This document shows, in pieces, positions 9,128 to 17,440 of a stretch of DNA of 39,065 bases. Source of the DNA: an uncultured Helicobacter sp. (GTDB lineage Bacteria; Campylobacterota; Campylobacteria; Campylobacterales; Helicobacteraceae); assembly GCA_949299115.1 (NCBI GenBank), contig CASFZH010000017.1, positions 1-39,065 of the forward strand, written 5' to 3'. How positions within the stretch are numbered: the stretch's first letter is position 1; the number at the start of each line of letters is the position of its first letter. The translations under genes were made by a program, and so were the position numbers. The notes under the pieces were generated by a model, which saw nothing but the letters and a program-made list of their open reading frames with translations, had not been told where the DNA came from and did not search any database.

Positions 9128-9796
9128 ATGCCCAAAAATCACATATACACCTTGCTACCACAAGCACCAAAGTGCTATGTATTACTAGTCATACTCCTTA
9201 GTGCCTGTGTGCCAAAAAATTTTTACAATCTCTTTACATCTAGGCGATTCGCAAGAGCATATAAACACACATCAGTGGCACAGACTTCCATAACCCTGCC
9301 TTGCTTTATTTGCCCACACAAGCAAGGGAATTTCACACACAAAACAAACTTGTTAAAACCCAATAGGCATGATTTCTGCACAAATGCTGTATTTAAAATC
9401 TATGGTAAATCTCTAGGGACATTAGGTGGTGGGATAACATTCTAAGGTAACACAAGAGGATAAAAGAGATTTGTATCAAGTAGAACAATGTACAATACAA
9501 AGCTACGACACTCTCGCATAAATAATACAGAATCCATCAAGACACTTATATTATACTCACAAGATGGATAAGAAAGTGGGGACAATATAAAGTCCATATG
9601 GCTATCATACTGTGATTATGTGAAATCTTAAAATTTATTGGCTTTTATAAAGATAAAGCAAATATGCAATAGATTACAACTAGCATGTGATACTAAATGT
9701 GCTACCAAAAGATTATATGAAATATGTGATGTGGGATTTGGAATAGCATTTTGAAAAAATAGAGCTTACCATATCAAATACAAAGTAATAGTATGT
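9128..9796 (+). pseudogene. Decayed lipoprotein gene
   Basis: The first frame (ATG 9128 to stop 9443-9445, 105 codons) starts like a lipoprotein, with a hydrophobic stretch ending in a lipobox (VLLVILLSAC, Cys at about residue 27). Coding-like sequence then hops frames. 9283-9366 reads DFHNPALLYLPTQAREFHTQ in the second frame. 9447-9518 reads VTQEDKRDLYQVEQCTIQSY in the third. The original frame resumes around 9560-9628 (ESGDNIKSIWLSYCDYVKS) and 9668-9742 (NRLQLACDTKCATKRLYEIC). This indicates a single ancestral secreted, cysteine-containing lipoprotein broken by several frameshifts and stops. The family is not recognised and the 3' limit is approximate. Confidence 0.5.
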
Positions 9797-9943
9797 TGAC
9801 AGCACGTTAGGGAAATCACAAATCCAATTTATACTCTTGCACTATTCATAGCATAGACACTCTTGATATGCAATACAAATACCAATTATTGCACCATTTT
9901 TACCTTATTAATTGCTCAAACCCAAATTGTCCAAATTATTAGA

Positions 9944-9949
9944 TATAAT
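9944..9949 (+). promoter_or_regulatory. -10 element of the ankyrin gene
   Basis: TATAAT in AGATATAATTC lies 68 bp before the preferred start at 10018, giving a leader of about 60 nt. Confidence 0.45.
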
Positions 9950-10017
9950 TCATTCTTTTTTGGTATACGATGATGATAGCTATTTCGTGTAATATTAGAA
10001 GATACGGAGATACTTGT

Positions 10018-12300
10018 ATGGAAATCGCTTTATTACTTTTATTTATTGTTGTTGCACCCTTTTTTCTTTTTAAAATGCTAAAAGATATGAAGGGTGCGAT
10101 TATTTTTAGGAGCATATTTTTTATCTCTATAATCCTAGCGTATGGGCAGTTTATTGTTGTAACCTATGAGTTATTTTCTGCAAAATATGGCTCGGGTATT
10201 ATCCTTGGGCTTTCTATGTTTGGTATCCCTATCATCATGGTTATTGGGGCATTGGTTGGCGGGATATTGCAAGGATTTGTGGCACTAGCAAGGCGAAAAG
10301 ACTGCTTCACTCCTCTGCAAGATATGCTACTTGTCGCAGTGTCTTCACAAAGCCTTTTTGTGTATTTTAGGCGTCCTTATGAAAAAAATATATATAGAAT
10401 CTTGCTTAATACTTCGGTGCTAGATTCAGAGACAAAAACACAGAGCCTTGAGCGGTATTATTGTTTGCAATATAAATCCCAAACGACACAAGATACGCAA
10501 GATAATACTCTTCAAAAATCTAAAGAGACAGAGAAAAGCACAACCCAAATATTTCAAAACCTCTTAGAATCCCAAGATTCACAAAACAATACAGAATCTG
10601 AAAAGCTACTCCAAAATGTCCCAAACCACACCAATGTTTCTACATCTAATCCACCCATAACCGACCAAACCTCTGATACAAAACTTAGTTGGATAGCTTA
10701 CAAAAGTAATGAATCGTTGTTAAGCCCATATCATAAAAAACATATCGCTAAGCTATATGCTCTCTATAAGGTTGAAGTATCTCGCACATCTGCTAATGCG
10801 TCTCACTGCACTCCACTTGTGAATCTAAACCCACATAACCAAGAGCTTTTTACATTTCTCAAAGATACACAAAATCTGCCTATAAATATTGCTCAAAGAG
10901 ATACCACCTGCAAGGACGAATACGCACAAGATTCACAAAATCATAATAATGCTCAAAAAATAGAGTCTCAAACACAAGAGCATTACACAAAAACAATGAC
11001 AAAGCCTCAAGGCGATGAAAGTATCGATAGTAAGTTTCTTTTGCCTTCGTATTCCCAAATGTATTCTCACACTCAAAGCTTCCAAGAAGGCTATGCCATA
11101 AGCCATACCTTACAGTCTTCTCAAAATGAGCAGAGTTTTAAGCGTGGAATGATACTGCTATGTGTGGTTGTGATACTAACCATAGCCATAGTAATGGGGT
11201 ACAAATGGTATAGATTCTCACCGCTTAATCCTCATAGCTTACTTAATGCCATACAAGACAATCAAACACAAAAAGCCCTTGCTCTTATCCAAGAGAGTCC
11301 GCACAAAGATGAGGCTTTAGCCTATCTCATCAAGTTTGGTAATCCTGCTAAATATCAGCTTAGCAAAGCATTGCTTAAAGCTGGAGCTAATCCTAATGCA
11401 CGATCCCCGGAATATTCACAGCCACTCCTTATGGTGGCTGCTGATGATTGTGATATTAGGATTGCTTCACTACTCTTAGAGTATGGGGCGAATACGACGG
11501 TGGTTGATAAATCTGGTGAAGATGTGCTTTTTGCTATCCGATGTCGTAACAGTGAAAGTGCTAAAGAATTAATTAGCTTATTACTCCAATATGGAGCTAA
11601 CCCTCAGAGAAAAACAAAAGAAGGTTACACTGCCCTTTTAAAGAGTTTAATGCGTAGTAGTGATACAGTGGCACAAGCTCTTATTTATGCTGGCTCTGAT
11701 GTGAATGCGGTTTATACGCGGGATAATGGTAAGACAACTACACCGCTCCATATCGCAGCACTGAATAATAATAAGGAAACAGTGAGGCTTTTGATACAAA
11801 AAGGGGCAACATTTGATGTGAATGATACCACATTGCTCTTTAATGCCTTGCGTAATAACAATGAGAGAGGAAGCGAAGATGAAAAAGAAGGCAAGGGGGC
11901 AGAGATTCTCAAACTTCTCTTAGAGCTAGGTATCAAGCCAAATAAACACAAGGCACAAGGCACATATCCCATCCATGAAGCACTGTATCCTGCACAGATT
12001 ACAGCTCTTGTGCGATATGGAGCAGATATAAACGCACGAAATGCTGAAGGCAACACACCGCTACTGGAAGTGGTAAAGCACAATGGCTATATGCCTAGAA
12101 TTCTTTGGTTTTTAGAATCTGGTGCGGATATACATAGCGTGGATACACAAGGACAAAGTGCCTTAGAGCTTATTGCCGCTCTTATACAAGAATATGAACA
12201 GGGGAAGCTCTATGCTGATACTAAAGTTATACAGAGAATTCAAGAAATTTTGCAAAAACATTCACAAGGGCTTAACACAGAAAAAGAGTCAAAATTATGA
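10018..12300 (+). CDS. Membrane-anchored ankyrin-repeat protein
   Basis: A 760-residue protein in three parts. The N-terminus has three hydrophobic helices (residues 1-20, 27-52 and 58-90). A polar Q/S/T/N-rich linker of about 270 residues follows. A fourth helix (MILLCVVVILTIAIVMGYKW, about 377-396) leads to a C-terminal domain of seven or eight ankyrin repeats (about 400-735), visible as repeating LLKAGANPNAR, LLLEYGANTTVVDKSG, LLLQYGANPQRKTKEGYTAL, TPLHIAALNNNKETVRLLIQ and ALVRYGADINARNAEGNTPL. Ankyrin repeats bind proteins; the ligand is unknown. Start 10018 is preferred over the in-frame ATG at 9970 because GGAG lies 8 nt upstream. No partner gene is adjacent. An envelope scaffold or an anti-toxin-like interaction are both conceivable. 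Confidence 0.85.
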   Translation: MEIALLLLFIVVAPFFLFKMLKDMKGAIIFRSIFFISIILAYGQFIVVTYELFSAKYGSGIILGLSMFGIPIIMVIGALVGGILQGFVALARRKDCFTPLQDMLLVAVSSQSLFVYFRRPYEKNIYRILLNTSVLDSETKTQSLERYYCLQYKSQTTQDTQDNTLQKSKETEKSTTQIFQNLLESQDSQNNTESEKLLQNVPNHTNVSTSNPPITDQTSDTKLSWIAYKSNESLLSPYHKKHIAKLYALYKVEVSRTSANASHCTPLVNLNPHNQELFTFLKDTQNLPINIAQRDTTCKDEYAQDSQNHNNAQKIESQTQEHYTKTMTKPQGDESIDSKFLLPSYSQMYSHTQSFQEGYAISHTLQSSQNEQSFKRGMILLCVVVILTIAIVMGYKWYRFSPLNPHSLLNAIQDNQTQKALALIQESPHKDEALAYLIKFGNPAKYQLSKALLKAGANPNARSPEYSQPLLMVAADDCDIRIASLLLEYGANTTVVDKSGEDVLFAIRCRNSESAKELISLLLQYGANPQRKTKEGYTALLKSLMRSSDTVAQALIYAGSDVNAVYTRDNGKTTTPLHIAALNNNKETVRLLIQKGATFDVNDTTLLFNALRNNNERGSEDEKEGKGAEILKLLLELGIKPNKHKAQGTYPIHEALYPAQITALVRYGADINARNAEGNTPLLEVVKHNGYMPRILWFLESGADIHSVDTQGQSALELIAALIQEYEQGKLYADTKVIQRIQEILQKHSQGLNTEKESKL

Positions 12301-12488
12301 GCAATGATACAAGATTCTAAAACCTATATTTCAGATGTTTTGATTAGCGCCTTAATATGACTAAATCTGGAATCTATTATAAAGATTTTCTTTTTGATTC
12401 TATAAACATAGTGATTCTCAAGACTTTTTTGTTGTGAATCTATTGTAACGTAAATTTAAGAAATTCTCTACATTACACGAATGCTACT

Positions 12489-13007
12489 TTATTCTTCATC
12501 AAAACAATATTGTTCAAAGCTTGATTGCAAAATAGTAGCATTTTGTTTTTCTTCAAATTCTAAAACTTCCTTAGCACAAAGATTCTCACCACGAAGTCTT
12601 GTATTGGTAACATGCAGCTTTTTATCTCCGTGCCAAATATACATAAGTATATATCCAAAAGGATTGTCTTTTGTAGAATTTGCCTTAAATGCCTTATTGG
12701 TCTTTGGTAGCTCCTTATGCCAGACATTATCTGCTGAACTATTTTTTATATTCGCATTTACATAAGCATGATAAGCATTTTCGATGCTTTGATGAGGAAA
12801 GGTATATATATCATATTCCCCTGTTGTCTTAAAATGTTGTTTTAGAAAATTCTTTTTTTGTGCTGCCGAAGATAGCTGTTCTTTGTAAAGTGTCTCAAAA
12901 ACACGTAGTCTTGCTGCTTCAATCGGAGCAAGCTCTGTGTCTGCATAACAATAAATCGTTATACTTACCATTACGACAAAACGGCATATTACACTCTTTA
13001 TATCCAC
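12489..13007 (-). CDS. Small secreted protein, unknown function
   Basis: A 172-residue protein starting at GTG 13007, chosen because AAGGA lies about 7 nt upstream. A longer reading from ATG 13037 would start inside the -10 box and has no ribosome binding site. The N-terminus is a Sec signal peptide (DIKSVICRFVVMVSITIYCYA, cleavage before DTELAP). The mature part of about 150 residues is basic and polar, with the recognisable segments FPHQSIENAYHAYVNANI, GYILMYIWHGDKKLHV and NTRLRGENLCAKEVLEFEE and two cysteines near the C-terminus. No family was recognised. It is convergent with the ankyrin gene and divergent from the thioredoxin gene. Confidence 0.65.
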   Translation of the reverse strand: MDIKSVICRFVVMVSITIYCYADTELAPIEAARLRVFETLYKEQLSSAAQKKNFLKQHFKTTGEYDIYTFPHQSIENAYHAYVNANIKNSSADNVWHKELPKTNKAFKANSTKDNPFGYILMYIWHGDKKLHVTNTRLRGENLCAKEVLEFEEKQNATILQSSFEQYCFDEE

Positions 13008-13035
13008 AATATTTCCTTTGTTGCATAGATTCTGC

Positions 13036-13041
13036 ATTATA
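13036..13041 (-). promoter_or_regulatory. Extended -10 promoter of the small secreted protein
   Basis: The minus strand reads TTTGCTATAAT. Transcription would begin near 13029, so the ATG at 13037 cannot be used and the GTG at 13007 gets a leader of about 22 nt. Confidence 0.55.
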
Positions 13042-13170
13042 GCAAACTTGTTTGAGAATCTTAGTTATGTAATTATAAACTCATACATAATGAAATCAGC
13101 CAAGTTAACATTTTATTTACTATTTGAAAGTAGGATAGAATATCCCCTAACATTATAGCAAGGAGCTTGT

Positions 13171-13482
13171 ATGCAAGAGTTAACAAAAGATACGTATTTT
13201 GAATGTATTAAAAAAGGTGCAGTTATTGTAGAGATTGGTGCAGATTGGTGTCCAGATTGCAAACGTATTGAGCCAATTATGGAGGCTTTACAAAACGAAT
13301 ACAAAGACACAATACAATTCTTTAGTGTAAATTTCAGCAATGAGGAAGAATTAAAAGATACACTTAACATTCGACGTATTCCCACTCTCATTTTTTATAA
13401 AGATGGCAATGAAGTCGGGGAGCGGCTAATAGAGCCAAGCAATCGCGCTATGATTGAAGATGCTTTACGACAAATTGTATAA
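13171..13482 (+). CDS. Thioredoxin family protein (Trx2-like, CPDC active site)
   Basis: A 103-residue cytoplasmic thioredoxin-fold protein. The active site is WCPDC at residues 26-30, not the canonical WCGPC, and the cis-proline is Pro71 in RRIPTLIFYKDG. H. pylori has a second thioredoxin (Trx2) with the same CPDC motif and very similar flanks (CPDC-K/R-IEPIME, GERLVEPS), so this is most likely its orthologue: a thiol reductant for peroxidases and other targets, recycled by thioredoxin reductase. AAGGAG lies 5 nt before the ATG. It stands alone between divergent and convergent neighbours. Confidence 0.9.
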   Translation: MQELTKDTYFECIKKGAVIVEIGADWCPDCKRIEPIMEALQNEYKDTIQFFSVNFSNEEELKDTLNIRRIPTLIFYKDGNEVGERLIEPSNRAMIEDALRQIV

Positions 13483-13590
13483 TCACATCAGATAAAGATT
13501 TCAGGAAACAAATAATTAAATCGTTAATACACTATTTGTTTTGCCCAATATGTAAGAGAGCCGCGATTTAAAAATATAATTCATAATATG

Positions 13591-14604
13591 TTAAAAAAAT
13601 CGTACATTATTTGGCATATCTATGCTTTGCATTTCTTCGATATCCTTATACCAAGCTATCATTCTTGTATCACTGTTTGTAGTATCATATAAAGCTTTTG
13701 TTGCTTTTTTGTTCCACATGCTGTCAATAAGTTTATTACGTAATGCTCTAGTTGGAATATACCAATATTTTTTCTTTATTGCTTTCTTATGTTTTTCATA
13801 TTCCTCTCTATATGCTTTGGCTTGCAGGGATTGCGTATTCCAAATAAATGACTGCTGCAAGGTTTTCACAAGATTCATATCATAGAATCTTGCAAAAAAA
13901 CTCATCATTGATTCATAATCCCTTTGTGTTGGGATATAGGACCAATATAATGCAAGCAACATAAAAATATCAACAACATGTTCTTTTGCTTGAGAGTCAA
14001 GCACAACTGCTCCAATATTTGGGAATCCTTTGCCACAATCTTCTGTTTTAGGATAAAATTTTTGCCCTCTTATAGCACTAAATAAAATACAATTTGTCAT
14101 CTTATAGATATTGTGAATATGTAGAGAAATATCATGTAAAACAATAATGGCATTATTTTTTAAAAAGGGTAATACCATAAGATAATCAAGCAATTCCCCA
14201 GGGTTAGCATGCACAGTATCAATGAGGCACATATCAATTTCACCACCGATTTCATCAAGAAAATCTGATGCTAACCCATTAGTATAGAGTCGCCATTTAT
14301 CTGTTAAATCGGTAGCATAGTGGTCGACTACCCATCCTACTTTTTTATCTTTATCATTATAACAATGTGTAGTATAATCGATTGAATAAACAATCGCGTC
14401 TTTATTATCCTTTATAGCATTCAACAAAACTACCGAAGAACCACCATGACATACACCAAGTTCTAAGATTTTTTTTGGCTTACTTTTTCTCACAATGCCA
14501 TTGACAAATTTTCTTTGTTCTTCTGTCATTAGATTGTATGCAAAAACATGGGGATTTATTGTTTGCAAATATTCATTCTCAAAATGCTCTATGTCATGCA
14601 ACAT
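13591..14604 (-). CDS. Class I SAM-dependent methyltransferase
   Basis: A 337-residue cytoplasmic protein with the SAM-binding glycine motif LELGVCHGGSS at residues 47-57. The acidic end of strand 2 (IVYSIDYTTH) and a post-motif aspartate (MCLIDTVHANPGELLDYL) match the Methyltransf_24 type. NNAIIVLHDIS resembles the metal/cofactor region of cephalosporin-hydroxylase-like and sugar O-methyltransferases. The last 140 residues are lineage-specific and basic. Substrate is unknown; methyltransferases of this kind often act on surface glycans. GGAG lies 6 nt before the ATG. A T14 run directly 5' of the -10 suggests on/off or graded variation of transcription, which fits a surface-modifying enzyme. 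Confidence 0.8.
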   Translation of the reverse strand: MLHDIEHFENEYLQTINPHVFAYNLMTEEQRKFVNGIVRKSKPKKILELGVCHGGSSVVLLNAIKDNKDAIVYSIDYTTHCYNDKDKKVGWVVDHYATDLTDKWRLYTNGLASDFLDEIGGEIDMCLIDTVHANPGELLDYLMVLPFLKNNAIIVLHDISLHIHNIYKMTNCILFSAIRGQKFYPKTEDCGKGFPNIGAVVLDSQAKEHVVDIFMLLALYWSYIPTQRDYESMMSFFARFYDMNLVKTLQQSFIWNTQSLQAKAYREEYEKHKKAIKKKYWYIPTRALRNKLIDSMWNKKATKALYDTTNSDTRMIAWYKDIEEMQSIDMPNNVRFF

Positions 14605-14633
14605 GATTATCTCCTAATAAATAATAATGTTAC

Positions 14634-14639
14634 ATAATA
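14634..14639 (-). promoter_or_regulatory. -10 element of the methyltransferase gene
   Basis: On the minus strand TGATATTAT gives TGn plus TATTAT, with the T14 tract directly upstream (14642-14655). The start codon is about 30 bp downstream. Confidence 0.55.
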
Positions 14640-14641
14640 TC

Positions 14642-14655
14642 AAAAAAAAAAAAAA
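14642..14655 (-). repeat. T14 homopolymer abutting the -10 box
   Basis: Fourteen A on the plus strand (14 T on the coding strand) end 2 bp before the -10 hexamer. They occupy the spacer where a -35 would be set. Tracts this long slip during replication. Confidence 0.8.
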
Positions 14656-14796
14656 CAAATTACTATTTTTATTTATAAAAATCAATTTCTGTTTCTTATC
14701 GCATACAATTCTTATAGGCGATTCAATGCAATACAAAAAAGAGATAATGCATCTGCTATGAAAGATACTTATAAAATAATAAAAATTGTATTTATT

Positions 14797-15720
14797 TCAT
14801 GGCTTTGGACAATAAAAATTTACTCCTGCAATATTTTTTATTACGATTTCATTATTTTGGAGCATATTAGCCAATACTGCAAGGCTTTGTTGTGTCAAAA
14901 GATTTTTAGAATCTAAATGACTAAGCGGTCTTCTTTGTAGTAATGTTATAATCTCATCTTGATTGAGATTTTGTTTTGTTATTTGTGTTGTATCGTTTTT
15001 ACGAGTTGCAATGCAGACATTCATGCCCTCAAATATCTCACTTAATTCATAAAGTTTTTGATTGCTGATAGGATACACTTTATAGGCACTTGGTCGGTCT
15101 ATGGTAGATAAATCAATGCGTTTAAGATTAGGAATAGAATGCAAAAATGCTGCCGTTTGCTTATTGGATTCCCTATCGTCATTAATATCTTTCACAATGA
15201 GTACTTCGGCAATTAAATCACCCTTAAAATCTTTTGCAAATGCTTTAATACCATTTTTGATACAATCTAAATTTAGATTTTTACTTGGTTTATCTACCTT
15301 TTTAAAGTTTTGTAAAACGGCAGAATCAAGAGAAAACTTTACAATGTCAAAATGTTGCAAGGCTTCTTTACATTCCAAAAATTTTGACCCATTACTTAAA
15401 ATGAGTGTTTTGATATGCGGATATTGTTTTAGAATCTTTTTTGATTCTAAAATGAGATCTTCTAAGAAAGGATAAAGTGTCGGTTCACCATTAGCAGTAA
15501 AAGTCAAGACATCAATATTGCTCTGTTTTTGAAGATGATGGGCAATAGAATCTACAATAGTTTGCACAGGAATAACTGTAATTTGGTAATCTACAGGCTT
15601 ATTGGCACGTAATTCACAATACACGCAATCAAAGTTACACTGCTTTTTGTTTGGGCTTACATCAACTCCCAAGCTTATTCCAAAACGACGTGATATAATT
15701 GGACCAAAAACGACTTGCAT
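14797..15720 (-). CDS. Radical SAM protein, UPF0026 family
   Basis: A 307-residue cytoplasmic iron-sulfur protein. The N-terminus has the radical SAM cluster motif CNFDCVYC (Cys28, Cys32, Cys35), preceded by GPIISRRFGISLGVDVSP, typical of the UPF0026 group. LTFTANGEPTLYPFLEDLI is the GGEP-like SAM segment, LSNGSK and KFSLDS the next barrel strands, and residues 245-307 form a C-terminal winged-helix-like part (LNQDEIITLLQRRPLSHLDS). H. pylori carries a UPF0026 protein of this kind. The reaction is unknown; the family is related in fold to wyosine-type tRNA enzymes. It is a single gene, divergent from the porin gene. Confidence 0.88.
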   Translation of the reverse strand: MQVVFGPIISRRFGISLGVDVSPNKKQCNFDCVYCELRANKPVDYQITVIPVQTIVDSIAHHLQKQSNIDVLTFTANGEPTLYPFLEDLILESKKILKQYPHIKTLILSNGSKFLECKEALQHFDIVKFSLDSAVLQNFKKVDKPSKNLNLDCIKNGIKAFAKDFKGDLIAEVLIVKDINDDRESNKQTAAFLHSIPNLKRIDLSTIDRPSAYKVYPISNQKLYELSEIFEGMNVCIATRKNDTTQITKQNLNQDEIITLLQRRPLSHLDSKNLLTQQSLAVLANMLQNNEIVIKNIAGVNFYCPKP

Positions 15721-15944
15721 TGTCTTCCTTAAAAAATAATGAATAAAATATAAATTTATATTGTAACACAGATTTGACTATAAAGATTCTATAGCATTTT
15801 AGATTATATTATCCTACGACTAGTTATCACAAATAACAATATTAATTGTATTGTGTTTAAGTATTTACAGATTAAGTCGATATGTAAAACATTACATACT
15901 TTAGTCATAAAGTGTAATAAATTTGAAAAATAAAGGATATGCAA

Positions 15945-17168
15945 ATGACAAAAAAGATTATGAGTTCTGCTGTCTTGGCTGGTATTTTAGTGAGTGGTGC
16001 AAATGCAATTGAAGTTACTCCTTTTGGACAAGTTGGAATAATTGGTAATATTGGCTTTGGCGATGGTAATACAGTGGGAAATAGTACAGTATCTGGCTAT
16101 TTGGGGGTAAGCGGACATGTGGGTCTTGATTTAAACATTTCTGGATTTAAAATTGGTGCTGGACTTATGGCAGGTTACGCACCTCTTACATTTGGTACGA
16201 ATGGTAGCTTTGCCAATAATGCCTTTGTAGGCAGACATGGTGCTCTTTATTCAAGACCATGGGTTGAATTATCAGACCTTTATCTTGGATTCCAAGGTGC
16301 GGGATTAGATTTTGCAATAGGACGTTATAATGCAAGCAGAATACTTGCTACTGCTGATTGGATTGGCGGACACAATCAAGGTTTCGCATTAAGTTACCAG
16401 TCTCCATATTTTGGGCTATGGGCAACTTGGGTAAATGACTGGTTACAAACTGGTTATAATGCAAGTGCAAGTCTAAAAGGCGACGGACGTTATGGTATGG
16501 ATTTATCTGGTGTTGGTAGATTTAGCTCTGATTGGGACGATTTTAATATAAGAAATGAGCTATTTGCACTAGGTCTTGATTTTAAGATTGGTAGTTATGT
16601 AAGCATTAGCCCTTATGCACAATATTGGTTAAGAGATTGGACTAGCGATGTGCTACAAGTTGGTGGACGTGTTATACTAGATTTTGATTGGGGTGCAGTC
16701 AAATCAACAACAACAGGGCGCTTTTTATGGTCTCATCTCACAGATACAGGTATAAACGGCTTTATGTGGCAAGCTGACCAAGAATTTTTATTCTTTAACT
16801 TACTTAAAATCGGTGGTGGTTATTTAAGTATTGGTAATGTTGGATTAAACAGCACAACGCTTGTTGATAGGACAAGATTCTATGGACAATACTTGTATCC
16901 TTATGGTTATAATGGCGTAGGTCTTGCAAATCGTGGCTATCTCAATGGTGGCGTTGATACGTGGTATGTATTTGCTGGGTTAAAATACAATGATATGCTA
17001 GATTTCGATGTGCTTTATGCTGATGGAGATTATAAAGAATTTTCTGCAATCATAAATTACAATATTTTGCAATATGGTAATCTTAAGTGGTCTGTTGGTG
17101 GTGGTTATGTTACCAATGGATTTGGCAATGCACACAGTGGGATAGCATTTACAAAATTGAAATTTTAA
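15945..17168 (+). CDS. Outer-membrane porin-like protein (Helicobacter Hof-like family)
   Basis: A 407-residue outer-membrane protein. The signal peptide is KKIMSSAVLAGILVSGANA, with cleavage before IEVTPFGQVGIIG. The mature part is a large beta-barrel of alternating aromatic/Gly strands (GYLGVSGHVGLDLNISGFKI, WVELSDLYLGFQGAGLDFAI, KIGSYVSISPYAQYWLRDW) ending in terminal Phe (FTKLKF), the signal recognised by the BAM machinery. Layout and C-terminus match the Helicobacter Hof/major outer-membrane protein type. The start is placed at 15945 because AAGGA lies 7 nt upstream; ATG 15939 is only 1 nt from that site. Likely roles are diffusion of small solutes and adhesion. Confidence 0.88.
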   Translation: MTKKIMSSAVLAGILVSGANAIEVTPFGQVGIIGNIGFGDGNTVGNSTVSGYLGVSGHVGLDLNISGFKIGAGLMAGYAPLTFGTNGSFANNAFVGRHGALYSRPWVELSDLYLGFQGAGLDFAIGRYNASRILATADWIGGHNQGFALSYQSPYFGLWATWVNDWLQTGYNASASLKGDGRYGMDLSGVGRFSSDWDDFNIRNELFALGLDFKIGSYVSISPYAQYWLRDWTSDVLQVGGRVILDFDWGAVKSTTTGRFLWSHLTDTGINGFMWQADQEFLFFNLLKIGGGYLSIGNVGLNSTTLVDRTRFYGQYLYPYGYNGVGLANRGYLNGGVDTWYVFAGLKYNDMLDFDVLYADGDYKEFSAIINYNILQYGNLKWSVGGGYVTNGFGNAHSGIAFTKLKF

Positions 17169-17258
17169 TCCCACATAGATTCAAATCTTGATACAATATT
17201 CATACCAATAGCATGGATATTGTATATCGTTGCTAAAGTGATGAGTTTTCTACTATCT

Positions 17259-17278
17259 TAAAGCCTTTTAAGGCTTTA
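17259..17278 (+). terminator. Stem-loop after the porin gene
   Basis: TAAAGCCTT and AAGGCTTTA, 9-bp arms with TT between them (in practice 7-8 bp with a small loop), 90 bp downstream of the porin stop. There is no U-tract, so it may be a weak terminator or an mRNA 3'-end stabiliser. Confidence 0.35.
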
Positions 17279-17440
17279 GAGTAATAATATGCAATACTTA
17301 AACTTCTTAGATTCCATGAGATATTCCAAGAATACGGATACATAAACTATGCTATTGTTAGCTAGATTTTCATAGCCCTTTTAGTAGATTTAAGTAATTT
17401 ATGAATTGTTTGATTATGAATATGAAAGGCAATTAACATT

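Noticed and set aside
11712..12083. Open frame of 123 codons antisense to the ankyrin gene
   Set aside because: Shadow of the repeat-rich coding strand; no ribosome binding site, and the opposite strand has a clear protein architecture.
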